DNA of 10,439 nucleotides from Sphingomonadales bacterium (GTDB lineage: Bacteria; Pseudomonadota; Alphaproteobacteria; Sphingomonadales; Sphingomonadaceae), in assembly GCA_018067055.1 (NCBI GenBank), contig JAGPVK010000407.1, positions 1 through 10,439 on the forward strand. The letters run 5' to 3'. The notes beneath the pieces were generated by a model, which was given only the letters and a program-made list of their open reading frames with translations, had not been told where the DNA came from and searched no databases. A program made the position numbers and the translations under genes. Position 1 is the stretch's first letter. Every line of letters begins with the position of its first letter. Positions 1-6,381 of this stretch are shown here, one piece after another.

Positions 1-518
1 CCTGGTACAGTACAGTGCTGATTTTCTCATGTGCATGCTTGTTGATGGTAGCGGGGCGCCGGGCTTCGCAAGCCAATGATCGCGATGCTCGATACTGGTA
101 TATATTGGCGATAGTTTTCGTTGCTCTATCTTTTGATGAAGCCAGCAGCGTCCATGAAACGTTGATGGACTATATTCAACCGGTCCTTCACACCAGTGGG
201 CCGCTGCTATATGCTTGGGTTGTTCCGGCCCTTATTTTGGTTCCGGTTTTTGGTTTTATGTACATACCATTTTTACGTCGATTGAGGAGACCGTACGGCA
301 TTTGGTTTTTGGCCTCTGGGGCGGTGTTTGTCGCCGGAGCTCTGGGAATGGAGATGGTCGGAGGGATGGTCGCAGACGATAACCTGGCGTTCACTGTCTC
401 CTTTTTGGTCGAAGAATCGCTGGAACTTGCGGGTATGACATCATTTTCCCTCGCAGTGATGAATTACCTGAGAACGGATACCGCCATTCAACTGTCTGGA
501 ACTGAAAAAACTTTGTGA
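1..518 (+). CDS. polytopic membrane protein of unknown function, 5'-truncated by window edge
   Basis: The reading frame is open to the left edge (Trp-Tyr-Ser-Thr precede the GTG at 15), so the gene probably begins outside the window; a GTG start at 15 has no visible ribosome site. Counting from that GTG, 167 residues contain about four hydrophobic segments (near 1-14, 28-40, 63-86 and 96-119) and a possible fifth around 125-148. Two acidic motifs stand out: SFDEASSVHE at 39-48 at the end of a membrane segment, and VEESLE at 132-137. I recall similar DE....HE and EE..E motifs in conserved hypothetical bacterial membrane proteins, but I know of no assigned function. The acidic and His residues could bind a metal or carry protons; this is inference. 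Base composition is more AT-rich than the genes to the right, which suggests an accessory or transferred gene. Confidence 0.65.
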   Translation, partial: WYSTVLIFSCACLLMVAGRRASQANDRDARYWYILAIVFVALSFDEASSVHETLMDYIQPVLHTSGPLLYAWVVPALILVPVFGFMYIPFLRRLRRPYGIWFLASGAVFVAGALGMEMVGGMVADDNLAFTVSFLVEESLELAGMTSFSLAVMNYLRTDTAIQLSGTEKTL

Positions 519-531
519 GGAGATTCCCCTT

Positions 532-810
532 GTGGAAATCAGCAAGGTTCTTTCGTTTGCAAATTCAGCCCACAACATTGATGTTCGTCCGAAATCTTGG
601 TCCGCTGATCTACCCGATTGGATGGCGGGTTTCGGTAATCAATATTCATGCCAGAGACGACCGCTACTGAGGCGGAAGCTGTCGTCACCATGTCAGTCTA
701 TTTTTTTGGATAAACCCACAAAAAAAGCCGAGCGCCTACTCGCAGCTATCCGCGCCTTGATTTCCCGGCCCACAACCCCCCTTTCCTACAACAAACCATA
801 TAGGTTATAA
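532..810 (+). CDS. doubtful small hypothetical ORF (92 aa) in an AT-rich gap
   Basis: A GTG at 532 follows a good Shine-Dalgarno match (TGAGGAG, 516-522) that overlaps the stop of the preceding membrane protein gene, so translational coupling is possible. The protein has no recognisable domain, membrane segment or signal peptide, and its second half is rich in Arg, Lys, Ser and Pro, as expected of chance translation. The same ribosome site could serve a TTG at 530 in another frame, which gives a 46-residue product ending at 670 (Trp-Lys-Ser-Ala at its start, His-Ala-Arg-Asp-Asp-Arg-Tyr at its end) with a more protein-like hydrophobic middle. At most one of the two is likely real. Either could be a remnant of a decayed gene. 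The rest of the gap up to 847 shows nothing else I can support. Confidence 0.22.
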   Translation: MEISKVLSFANSAHNIDVRPKSWSADLPDWMAGFGNQYSCQRRPLLRRKLSSPCQSIFLDKPTKKAERLLAAIRALISRPTTPLSYNKPYRL

Positions 811-847
811 GTAGCACTCCCTTTATCCAAATAAGAGGATGACTGCT

Positions 848-1669
848 ATGACAAACCAATCTTTCCCCACCGACCAACCCCAAAATCCCACCCCCAGCTG
901 GACCCCCGAAAAACAGCGCACCTTCCTTGAAGCGCTGGCCCGCTGCGGCTCGGTCAAGGCGTCGGCCGCTTATGTAGGGATGAGCCGGGAGGGCGCCTAT
1001 CGGCTGCGGCGGAGGCAGGAAGGGCGCGCCTTTGACCGGGCCTGGGATGCGGCGCTGATCCATGCCCGCGATCTTTATGCCGAGACATTGCTCGAAACCG
1101 GGCTCAACGGCTGGACCGAGACGGTCTGGTATCATGGCGAGGAAGTCGGGGAGCGGGCCCGCTTTTCGCCGGGACTGCTGCTCGCCGCGCTGGCCCGGCT
1201 CGATGCCAAGGCCGATGGCCTGGATCTGGCCGGCGAGGCCGTGCGCGAAGCGGTAGCCGATTTTGATGAAATGGTCGCGGCGATCGGCGAAGGCGACGAT
1301 TGCGCCGCCATGCTCGAGGCGCAGGATCGGGCCGCACAAGCCCGGCGGTCGCCGCCGCCGAGCCCCTATATGGCCGAATTGAGCGACGCGGCGCTGCTCG
1401 CCCGGCTCGAGATGTTTCAGGAACGCGAGCGGATCGCCACAATGGCGCCGGAAGATGTCGATACATCCGATCTCGACCCTTATGAAGCGGACGACTGGGA
1501 TGACCTGCAATGGGCTCGGGCCGAACGCAGCGGCATGATGGATGAACCAGGCTTCTGGGAGAAGGCGAATCCCGAGGGCGACGATGATGGCGACGATGAT
1601 GGCGACGATGATGACTGGGACCTTCCGGGAGAGAATGGCCCGGACAAGGCCGGCACGTCTTTCCACTAA
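848..1669 (+). CDS. helix-turn-helix, terminase-small-subunit-like protein with Asp-rich tail
   Basis: The start is placed at ATG 848, because AAGAGG (833-838) sits nine bases upstream; the in-frame ATG at 839 abuts that site and cannot use it. The product is 273 residues. Residues about 21-62 (from EKQRTFLEALARCGSV through SREGAYRLRRR) have the pattern of a DNA-binding helix-turn-helix as found in phage terminase small subunits. Residues 70-130 include a conserved-looking LNGWTETVWYHGEEVG segment. The C-terminal third is strongly acidic and ends in a three-fold Gly-Asp-Asp-Asp repeat (244-255) before a short tail. I recall proteins of this type as stand-alone chromosomal genes in sphingomonads. 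No large terminase, portal or capsid gene is visible, so a packaging role is not supported here. A DNA-binding or regulatory role is inference. An 18-base gap separates it from a possible 41-codon ORF. Confidence 0.75.
   Translation: MTNQSFPTDQPQNPTPSWTPEKQRTFLEALARCGSVKASAAYVGMSREGAYRLRRRQEGRAFDRAWDAALIHARDLYAETLLETGLNGWTETVWYHGEEVGERARFSPGLLLAALARLDAKADGLDLAGEAVREAVADFDEMVAAIGEGDDCAAMLEAQDRAAQARRSPPPSPYMAELSDAALLARLEMFQERERIATMAPEDVDTSDLDPYEADDWDDLQWARAERSGMMDEPGFWEKANPEGDDDGDDDGDDDDWDLPGENGPDKAGTSFH
1577..1612 (+). repeat. three perfect copies of a 12-bp tandem repeat inside the HTH gene
   Basis: The unit GGCGACGATGAT is repeated three times without a mismatch, then followed by GAC TGG. 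In the reading frame it encodes Gly-Asp-Asp-Asp three times. The unit length is a multiple of three, so copy number change would lengthen or shorten the acidic tail without breaking the frame. Perfect identity of the codons suggests recent slippage or unequal exchange. Confidence 0.9.
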
Positions 1670-1685
1670 AGGGGGTGTGACCCGT

Positions 1686-1811
1686 GTGACCCTGGATAGT
1701 ATCAGCGCCCGTCGCCGCGCTTTCCGCCAGAAACCCGTCGACAAGCGAACAGCGACAAGCCTATCCTGTTGCTTCGTACGTCGCCATCATCGGACCTTGC
1801 CTTGCTATTGA
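1686..1811 (+). CDS. possible 41-aa basic peptide upstream of the membrane protein gene
   Basis: GTG at 1686 follows the purine run GGGGGTG (1671-1677) with about nine bases between, and opens a frame of 41 codons to TGA at 1809-1811. The peptide is rich in Arg, Lys, His and Cys and matches nothing I know. Its stop overlaps a TTG at 1808-1810 that is in frame with the downstream membrane protein (TTGA), a geometry typical of translational coupling. It may be a leader peptide, a chance frame, or a sign that the membrane protein's real start is at 1808. The evidence is only the ribosome site and this overlap. Confidence 0.2.
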   Translation: MTLDSISARRRAFRQKPVDKRTATSLSCCFVRRHHRTLPCY

Positions 1812-3013
1812 ATATTTTCATCATCCTGTCGGTGATCACGACCGGCTTGCTGCTGCTCGCGCCGCGCCTCTCAAAATCACAAGTCTGGCGGGCGACGGTG
1901 ACGCCGCTGGCCTCGATCATCGGCAGCGGCTTTCTCGTGCTCGCGCCGATCCTGGTATCAGATTACGGCTATATCGCGCCAGCGATCATGGCCGGGCTTT
2001 GTCTCGGCGCCTATCTGTTCGGGTCGGCAATCCGCTTCAATATCCTGCACCGCAATGTTCGCGAGCCGGTTCAGAATGACGGCATCGACCGGCTGGAGCT
2101 GGCGGCGTCCTGGGCGCTGGTCTTCGCCTTCACCATTTCGGTCGGCTATTATCTCAATCTGTTCGGCGCCTTCGGCGTCAGCCTGACCAGCTTCGACAGC
2201 CCGGCCAATGCCAAGCTGCTGACCTCGGCCATCTATATCCTGATCCTGATCGTCGGCTGGACCCGCGGCTTCAAGGCGCTGGAAAGGATGGAATATGGCG
2301 CGGTGACGTTGAAGCTGGCGATCATCGTCGGACTGCTGGTCGGCCTGACCTGGTATTTCTATCAGAAGGCGACCGCAGCCACCTTGTTCGTCCATCCGCC
2401 TTTGCTCTCGGGCTGGCCCGCGCTCACTCTGGCTTTCGGCTTGATCATCACGGTGCAGGGCTTTGAAACCTCGCGCTATCTCGGCCATGATTATGATGCC
2501 GCGACCAGAATAAAGTCGATGCGGCTGGCCCAGATCGTCAGCGCGGTAATCTACATGATCTATATCGGTCTGTTCGCTTATAGTTTCGAGCGCGAGCAAT
2601 TTGCCCTGACCGAGACCGCGATTATCGACATGATGGGGATAATCACGCCGATCCTGCCGTTGCTGCTGGTCGCCGCCGCGCTGGCCGCGCAGTTTAGCGC
2701 CGCGATCGCCGACACCAGTGGTTCCGGCGGGCTGATCGAGGAACTGACCAAGGGCCATGTCAAGGCGCGCACCGGCTACGCGATCCTGGTCGGCATCGGC
2801 CTGCTGATGACCTGGAGTGTCAATATCTTCCAGATCATCGCTTATGCCAGCCGCGCCTTCGCGCTTTATTACACGCTGCAGTCGGTGATCGCCGCGCGGC
2901 GGGCCTTCCTGATTCCCGGCAACCGGCTCAAGGGTGTGGGCTTCATCCTGCTGGCGATGCTCGGGGTGATGATCGTGCTGTTCGGCAATGACGTCGAATC
3001 GTCGAATGGTTGA
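1769..3013 (+). CDS. multi-pass inner-membrane protein, transporter-like (APC/LeuT-like pattern)
   Basis: From the TTG at 1769 the product is 414 residues with roughly 11-12 hydrophobic segments (near 10-31, 41-64, 66-86, 111-136, 149-165, 177-198, 212-232, 250-271, 285-312, 331-376 as two, and 388-405). Segment 2 carries a small-residue stretch, ASIIGSGFLVLAP, reminiscent of the unwound helix 1 Gly motif (IGxGIF-like) in APC-superfamily permeases. Later segments contain scattered polar residues (GFETSRY after segment 7, ADTSGSGG after segment 9) that could line a substrate path. Substrate and family are not established. The start is uncertain: neither TTG 1769 nor the alternatives TTG 1802, TTG 1808 and GTG 1832 has a convincing ribosome site, and the frame is open upstream to 1700 without ATG or GTG. 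TTG 1808 overlaps the stop of a small upstream frame. It follows the HTH gene in the same direction. Confidence 0.75.
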   Translation: MLRTSPSSDLALLLNIFIILSVITTGLLLLAPRLSKSQVWRATVTPLASIIGSGFLVLAPILVSDYGYIAPAIMAGLCLGAYLFGSAIRFNILHRNVREPVQNDGIDRLELAASWALVFAFTISVGYYLNLFGAFGVSLTSFDSPANAKLLTSAIYILILIVGWTRGFKALERMEYGAVTLKLAIIVGLLVGLTWYFYQKATAATLFVHPPLLSGWPALTLAFGLIITVQGFETSRYLGHDYDAATRIKSMRLAQIVSAVIYMIYIGLFAYSFEREQFALTETAIIDMMGIITPILPLLLVAAALAAQFSAAIADTSGSGGLIEELTKGHVKARTGYAILVGIGLLMTWSVNIFQIIAYASRAFALYYTLQSVIAARRAFLIPGNRLKGVGFILLAMLGVMIVLFGNDVESSNG

Positions 3014-3073
3014 GCCAAACTTGCGGTCCGTGTCTGGCGGGATCAATGCGCTCGGTTGATGGCAACCCTTTGC

Positions 3074-3101
3074 TTGCATTTGCTTTTTCCGATCCTAAGA
3101 T
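3074..3101 (+). promoter_or_regulatory. candidate sigma-70-type promoter for the serine hydrolase gene
   Basis: TTGCAT (3074-3079) and TAAGAT (3096-3101) are 16 bases apart and lie just before the hydrolase ribosome site. A transcript starting near 3108 would have a leader of about 19 bases. Each hexamer matches the consensus in four of six positions, so this is a weak candidate only. Confidence 0.28.
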
Positions 3102-3126
3102 CGCACAAAATTCAGGGGGTTTATCG

Positions 3127-4614
3127 ATGAGACTATCCAGAGCAGCGCTGGCCTTTGTGTTGGCGACTACATCTACAGTGCCGGCGTTTGCGGAAACCCC
3201 CGAAGATGCACTGGCATCCCGGTTCCGGGCTGCATCGGCTTGGCTGGATGCCAATCTGGCGAAAGAATCGGCTCCCGGAGCGGCAATCGGGGTCGTCCAT
3301 GATCAGGATCTGATCTGGAGCCATCAATTTGGCGTCGAAAGCTACGCGACCCAAAACCCGGTAACCGATGACACCTTGTTCAGCATCTGCTCGGTTTCCA
3401 AGTTGTTCAACGGTGTCGCAGCGATGAATCTGGTCGAAGAAGGGCAGCTCGATCTTGATGCGCCGCTGACCCGATATGATGCCAGCATGGCCTTGCCCGA
3501 CAAGCTGGGCTCGGAAGAACCGGTCACGACACGGGGAATATTGTCACATGTCGCCGGCCTGCCGCGGGAAGGCACGCTGGACTATTGGGCCGACAACAGC
3601 TTTCCCGATGTCGCCGGATTGCGCGAGACCGTCAGTTCACAGGAGCAGCTCTACAAGCCCTATGACCATTGGCAATATTCCAATCTCGGTATGGCGATGC
3701 TCGGTGATGTCGTCAGCAGGATCAGCGGCAAAAGCTGGGGCGACTATGTCGATCAGACGATCTTCACGCCGCTCGGGATGACCGGATCGGTCACCGACAT
3801 GCCGTTTGACCGGGTCGGCAACGGCTTTGCGCAAGGCTATTATATCCGCACGGCCAAAGGTGAGCGGCAGCCGGTCGAGCAACACAGTTTCCGCGCCTTT
3901 GCCCCCGCCGCCGGCGTCGCTTCCAGCATCCATGACATGGCAAAATTTGCGTCGTGGAATTTCCGTTTGCTCGACCAGGGCGGCGAGGAAATATTGAAGG
4001 CGACGACGCTCAAGAACATGCAGCGGGTCCATTGGGTCGGTGCTGATTTTGAAGAGCCCGCCTGGGGTCTGGCTTATGCGACCCGGCGCTATAGCGAGAA
4101 AACCATGTGGGGCCATGGTGGCTACTGTCCGGGCGCGCGGACCGAACTTGTCATGCGCTTGCCGACGAAAGTGGCGGCGGTGATGATGGTCAGTGCCAAT
4201 GATGTCTCACCCGGGGCCATGGTCAAGACCGTCTATTCGCTGACCGAAGAGGCGATTGACAAAGTTCATGGCAAAGCCGCCATCGAGGCGAAAAAAGCCG
4301 CCAAAACCATCAAAACAGCCAAGGCCGAGGGGGCGGAAAGCAAGGTCGATCTGTCCGCCTATGAGGGCTCCTATCACGTCGCCAATTATGACTGGGATCT
4401 ATATGTCGGCCTCAACGAAGACGGCCTGTTTGCCTTGCCGATCTTCACCGATGATCCGGTCGGCGATCTGGAAACCTGGGTGCACGAAAAGGGCGACACC
4501 TTCCGGCGCAAACGCAAGGATGACACGCTGGCCGAGGCGATTACATTCGAACGCGATGCTGCTGGCAAGGTGACGGCACTGGTCCAGCACAGCTACCGGT
4601 CGACAAAACGCTAG
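3127..4614 (+). CDS. exported serine hydrolase, class C beta-lactamase / penicillin-binding-protein family
   Basis: Start at ATG 3127 is supported by AGGGGG (3114-3119) seven bases upstream and by an immediately following signal peptide (MRLSRAALAFVLATTSTVPAFA, cleavage near residue 22); upstream in-frame codons back to ATG 3010 give a non-protein-like extension. The product is 495 residues. The family's catalytic motifs are present: SxxK as S89-V-S-K92 (nucleophile and general base), YSN at 184-186 (YxN), and HGG at 330-332 in place of KTG. Such enzymes act outside the cytoplasm on amide or ester bonds; many are peptidases or esterases, and true antibiotic resistance is not implied. A Lys/Ala-rich linker (about 382-405) leads to a C-terminal domain (about 407-495) with a beta-rich pattern, similar in placement to the accessory domains of such hydrolases. 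The gene is convergent with pheA, with only one base between the stops. Confidence 0.92.
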   Translation: MRLSRAALAFVLATTSTVPAFAETPEDALASRFRAASAWLDANLAKESAPGAAIGVVHDQDLIWSHQFGVESYATQNPVTDDTLFSICSVSKLFNGVAAMNLVEEGQLDLDAPLTRYDASMALPDKLGSEEPVTTRGILSHVAGLPREGTLDYWADNSFPDVAGLRETVSSQEQLYKPYDHWQYSNLGMAMLGDVVSRISGKSWGDYVDQTIFTPLGMTGSVTDMPFDRVGNGFAQGYYIRTAKGERQPVEQHSFRAFAPAAGVASSIHDMAKFASWNFRLLDQGGEEILKATTLKNMQRVHWVGADFEEPAWGLAYATRRYSEKTMWGHGGYCPGARTELVMRLPTKVAAVMMVSANDVSPGAMVKTVYSLTEEAIDKVHGKAAIEAKKAAKTIKTAKAEGAESKVDLSAYEGSYHVANYDWDLYVGLNEDGLFALPIFTDDPVGDLETWVHEKGDTFRRKRKDDTLAEAITFERDAAGKVTALVQHSYRSTKR

Positions 4615-4615
4615 G

Positions 4616-5515
4616 TCAGTCGATCACGGTTCTGGGGCGTGCCTGCCGATAGGTGCCGAGAATCCGCACGCTGTTGCAGTGATAGCCGAGTTCATCGAGC
4701 GCCTGATCGATCGCCGGATCACCGGGCGCGCCTTCGATATCGGCGAAAAATTCGGTGGCGGCAAAGCTGCTGCCCTGCTGGTAACTTTCCAGCTTGGTCA
4801 TGTTGACACCATTGGTCGCAAAGCTGCCCAGCGCCTTGTAAAGCGCGGCAGGGACATTCTTGACCTCGAAAATGAAGGTCGTCATCACCGGGCCATTGGC
4901 TTCGGGTATCGCCGCTTCCGGGGCCAGCACGACGAAACGGGTGATATTGTCCGGCGCATCCTCGATGGCGTCCTCGATCGGTTGCAGGCCGTAAATTTGC
5001 GCGGCCAGCCTGGGGGCGATGGCGGCGGCATGCGGATCGTCCTGCTGGGCGACAAAGGCGGCGGCCGCAGCGGTATCGGCATAAGCGACCGGGATGATCC
5101 CGCGCTTGCGCAGATAATGGCGGCACTGGCCCAGCGCCTGCGGGTGGCTCATCGCCGTATGGATCACGGCATCGGCCGATCGCGCCATCAGGCAATGGCG
5201 AATCTGCATGAAATATTCGTCGACAATATGCAGGCCCGATTCGGGCAGCAGAAAATGAATATCCGCGACCCGGCCGTTGAGCGAATTTTCGATCGGGATG
5301 ATCGCGCTGCCCGCCGTGCCGTGCTTCACTGCGTCGATCGCATCTTCGAAGGAAAAGCAGGGAACGGGCAGGCCATCCGGCGCATAATCGAGCGCCGCCA
5401 GATGCGAATTGGCACCAGGTGCCCCCTGAAAGGCAATCGCCAATTCCGGCTGCTCAGCGCCTTTTTCGGTCATTTTCCTGACCATGCCCAATGCGTTTTT
5501 TGGAAAGCTGTCCAT
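4616..5515 (-). CDS. pheA: prephenate dehydratase with ACT regulatory domain
   Basis: The enzyme converts prephenate to phenylpyruvate, the committed step to phenylalanine, in the cytoplasm. The 299-residue product has a dehydratase domain at about 25-198, with AFQGAPGANSH (28-38), PIENS (74-78) and the TRF catalytic motif in NITRF (190-194). An ACT domain follows at about 210-288. Its VPAALYKAL (221-229) corresponds to the GALV region, and KLESY (241-245) to the ESRP region that bind the feedback inhibitor phenylalanine; the ESY form is, to my knowledge, usual in alphaproteobacteria. There is no fused chorismate mutase, so this is the monofunctional type. Start ATG at 5515 is preceded on its strand by AGAGGGA about four bases away; Met11 and Met15 are alternatives. 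It diverges from the cytochrome c gene. Feedback inhibition by Phe is inferred from the family. Confidence 0.96.
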   Translation of the reverse strand: MDSFPKNALGMVRKMTEKGAEQPELAIAFQGAPGANSHLAALDYAPDGLPVPCFSFEDAIDAVKHGTAGSAIIPIENSLNGRVADIHFLLPESGLHIVDEYFMQIRHCLMARSADAVIHTAMSHPQALGQCRHYLRKRGIIPVAYADTAAAAAFVAQQDDPHAAAIAPRLAAQIYGLQPIEDAIEDAPDNITRFVVLAPEAAIPEANGPVMTTFIFEVKNVPAALYKALGSFATNGVNMTKLESYQQGSSFAATEFFADIEGAPGDPAIDQALDELGYHCNSVRILGTYRQARPRTVID

Positions 5516-5726
5516 CTCGTCCCTCTTTTGCGCTGCTGCGATAGTCGAACGCTATGCGGCGGGGCAAGCGCGAAGTGGCCTACCCATCCGGCCGTGGCCC
5601 ATTTCGCATGGGCCTTGGCGCAATTTACGGCAATTGAGGCCTTGCGTTGCTCCTTCTCCCTCTTTACAGACAGCACAAATTTGGCAGGCCCTTGGCCGCC
5701 GCTCACTCAGGGGTTTGAGACAATTT
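5516..5726. promoter_or_regulatory. divergent intergenic spacer between pheA and the cytochrome c gene
   Basis: This 211-base spacer must hold promoters for both genes. The best rightward candidate I see is TTGCGT (5642-5647), 17 bases, TACAGA (5665-5670), which is a weak match. I found no clear operator palindrome or terminator. The cytochrome c frame is open through this spacer back to 5484, but that upstream part reads as non-coding. Confidence 0.3.
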
Positions 5727-6362
5727 ATGAGCAACAATAACACCATTGCAGGTTGGGTTCTGGCTGGCGGCATCGCTGCCCTCGGGTTTTCCATTGTCAG
5801 CGGCAAATATTTCCACGCCGGCAAACATGAACGCCCCGAAGTCATGGGCTATGTTATCGAAGGCGTCGAAACCTCCGGTGGCGCTGCTGATGCAGGCCCA
5901 TCGATCGAGACCCTCTTGCAAACCGCCGATGTTGCTGCCGGTGAAAAGATTTTTGGCAAATGCGCCGCTTGCCACACGATCAATCAGGGCGGTGCCAATG
6001 GCATCGGTCCGAACCTGTGGGCCACCATGGGCAAGCCGCATGGCCATGTCGCCGGCTTTGCCTATAGCGACGCGCTGAAAAGCGTCCCGGGCAATTGGGA
6101 CTGGGCGGGCATGAATGCCTGGCTGACCTCGCCGCGCAAATATGCCGATGGCACGAAGATGACCTTTGCCGGCCTTGGCAAGGCGGAAGACCGCGCCAAT
6201 CTGATGGTCTATCTCAACGCGCAGGGTTCGAATCTGCCTTTGCCAGCCGCACCGGTGGTGGAAGAAACCCCGGTTGAAGGTGACGAAGCTGCAGTTGCTG
6301 GCGAAGAAGCGGCGGCAGAAGCAGCAACACCGGACGCTGCAGAAGCTGCACCAGCCGAATAA
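5727..6362 (+). CDS. membrane-anchored class I c-type cytochrome (CycM / c552-like)
   Basis: This is an electron carrier, probably linking the bc1 complex with cytochrome oxidase at the periplasmic face of the inner membrane, by analogy with CycM-type cytochromes. The 211-residue product has an uncleaved signal-anchor at about 8-25 (GWVLAGGIAALGFSIVSG), a linker, and one cytochrome c domain at about 66-168. The heme site is CAACH (C79, C82, H83), GIGPNLW lies at 92-98, and the likely axial methionine is M145 in GTKMTFAG. A low-complexity tail (171-211) consists mostly of Ala, Glu, Pro and Val. The start at ATG 5727 puts the anchor at the N terminus as expected; the ribosome site is weak (GAGA 5717-5720, or AGGGG 5709-5713). 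It diverges from pheA and is convergent with the LOG-type gene, 19 bases apart, without a convincing terminator hairpin. Confidence 0.94.
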   Translation: MSNNNTIAGWVLAGGIAALGFSIVSGKYFHAGKHERPEVMGYVIEGVETSGGAADAGPSIETLLQTADVAAGEKIFGKCAACHTINQGGANGIGPNLWATMGKPHGHVAGFAYSDALKSVPGNWDWAGMNAWLTSPRKYADGTKMTFAGLGKAEDRANLMVYLNAQGSNLPLPAAPVVEETPVEGDEAAVAGEEAAAEAATPDAAEAAPAE

Positions 6363-6381
6363 TAGACTGGTCGACGGCTCC

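Noticed and set aside
700..745. T/A runs near 701-725 as an intrinsic terminator
   Set aside because: On the minus strand only a four-base stem (CGAG/CTCG) precedes the T run and no minus-strand gene leads into it; on the plus strand no stem precedes the T run at 701-707.
746..1744. Long minus-strand open frame (332 codons) opposite the HTH gene
   Set aside because: It is a GC-rich antisense shadow with Arg/Pro/Gly-rich, domain-free translation; the plus-strand gene has a ribosome site and an HTH.
1958..3079. Long minus-strand open frame (373 codons) opposite the membrane protein
   Set aside because: The translation is full of Gln, Asp, Arg and His with no hydrophobic or domain pattern, the usual antisense image of a membrane protein gene.
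3010..3126. 39-codon N-terminal extension of the serine hydrolase
   Set aside because: The signal peptide and ribosome site both point to ATG 3127; the extension would place the signal peptide internally.
5484..5726. 81-codon N-terminal extension of the cytochrome c
   Set aside because: It overlaps the pheA 5' end, reads as non-coding, and would bury the signal-anchor.
4679..5740. Plus-strand open frame (353 codons) across pheA and the spacer
   Set aside because: It is antisense to a clear prephenate dehydratase, Arg/Gly-rich, and has no motifs.
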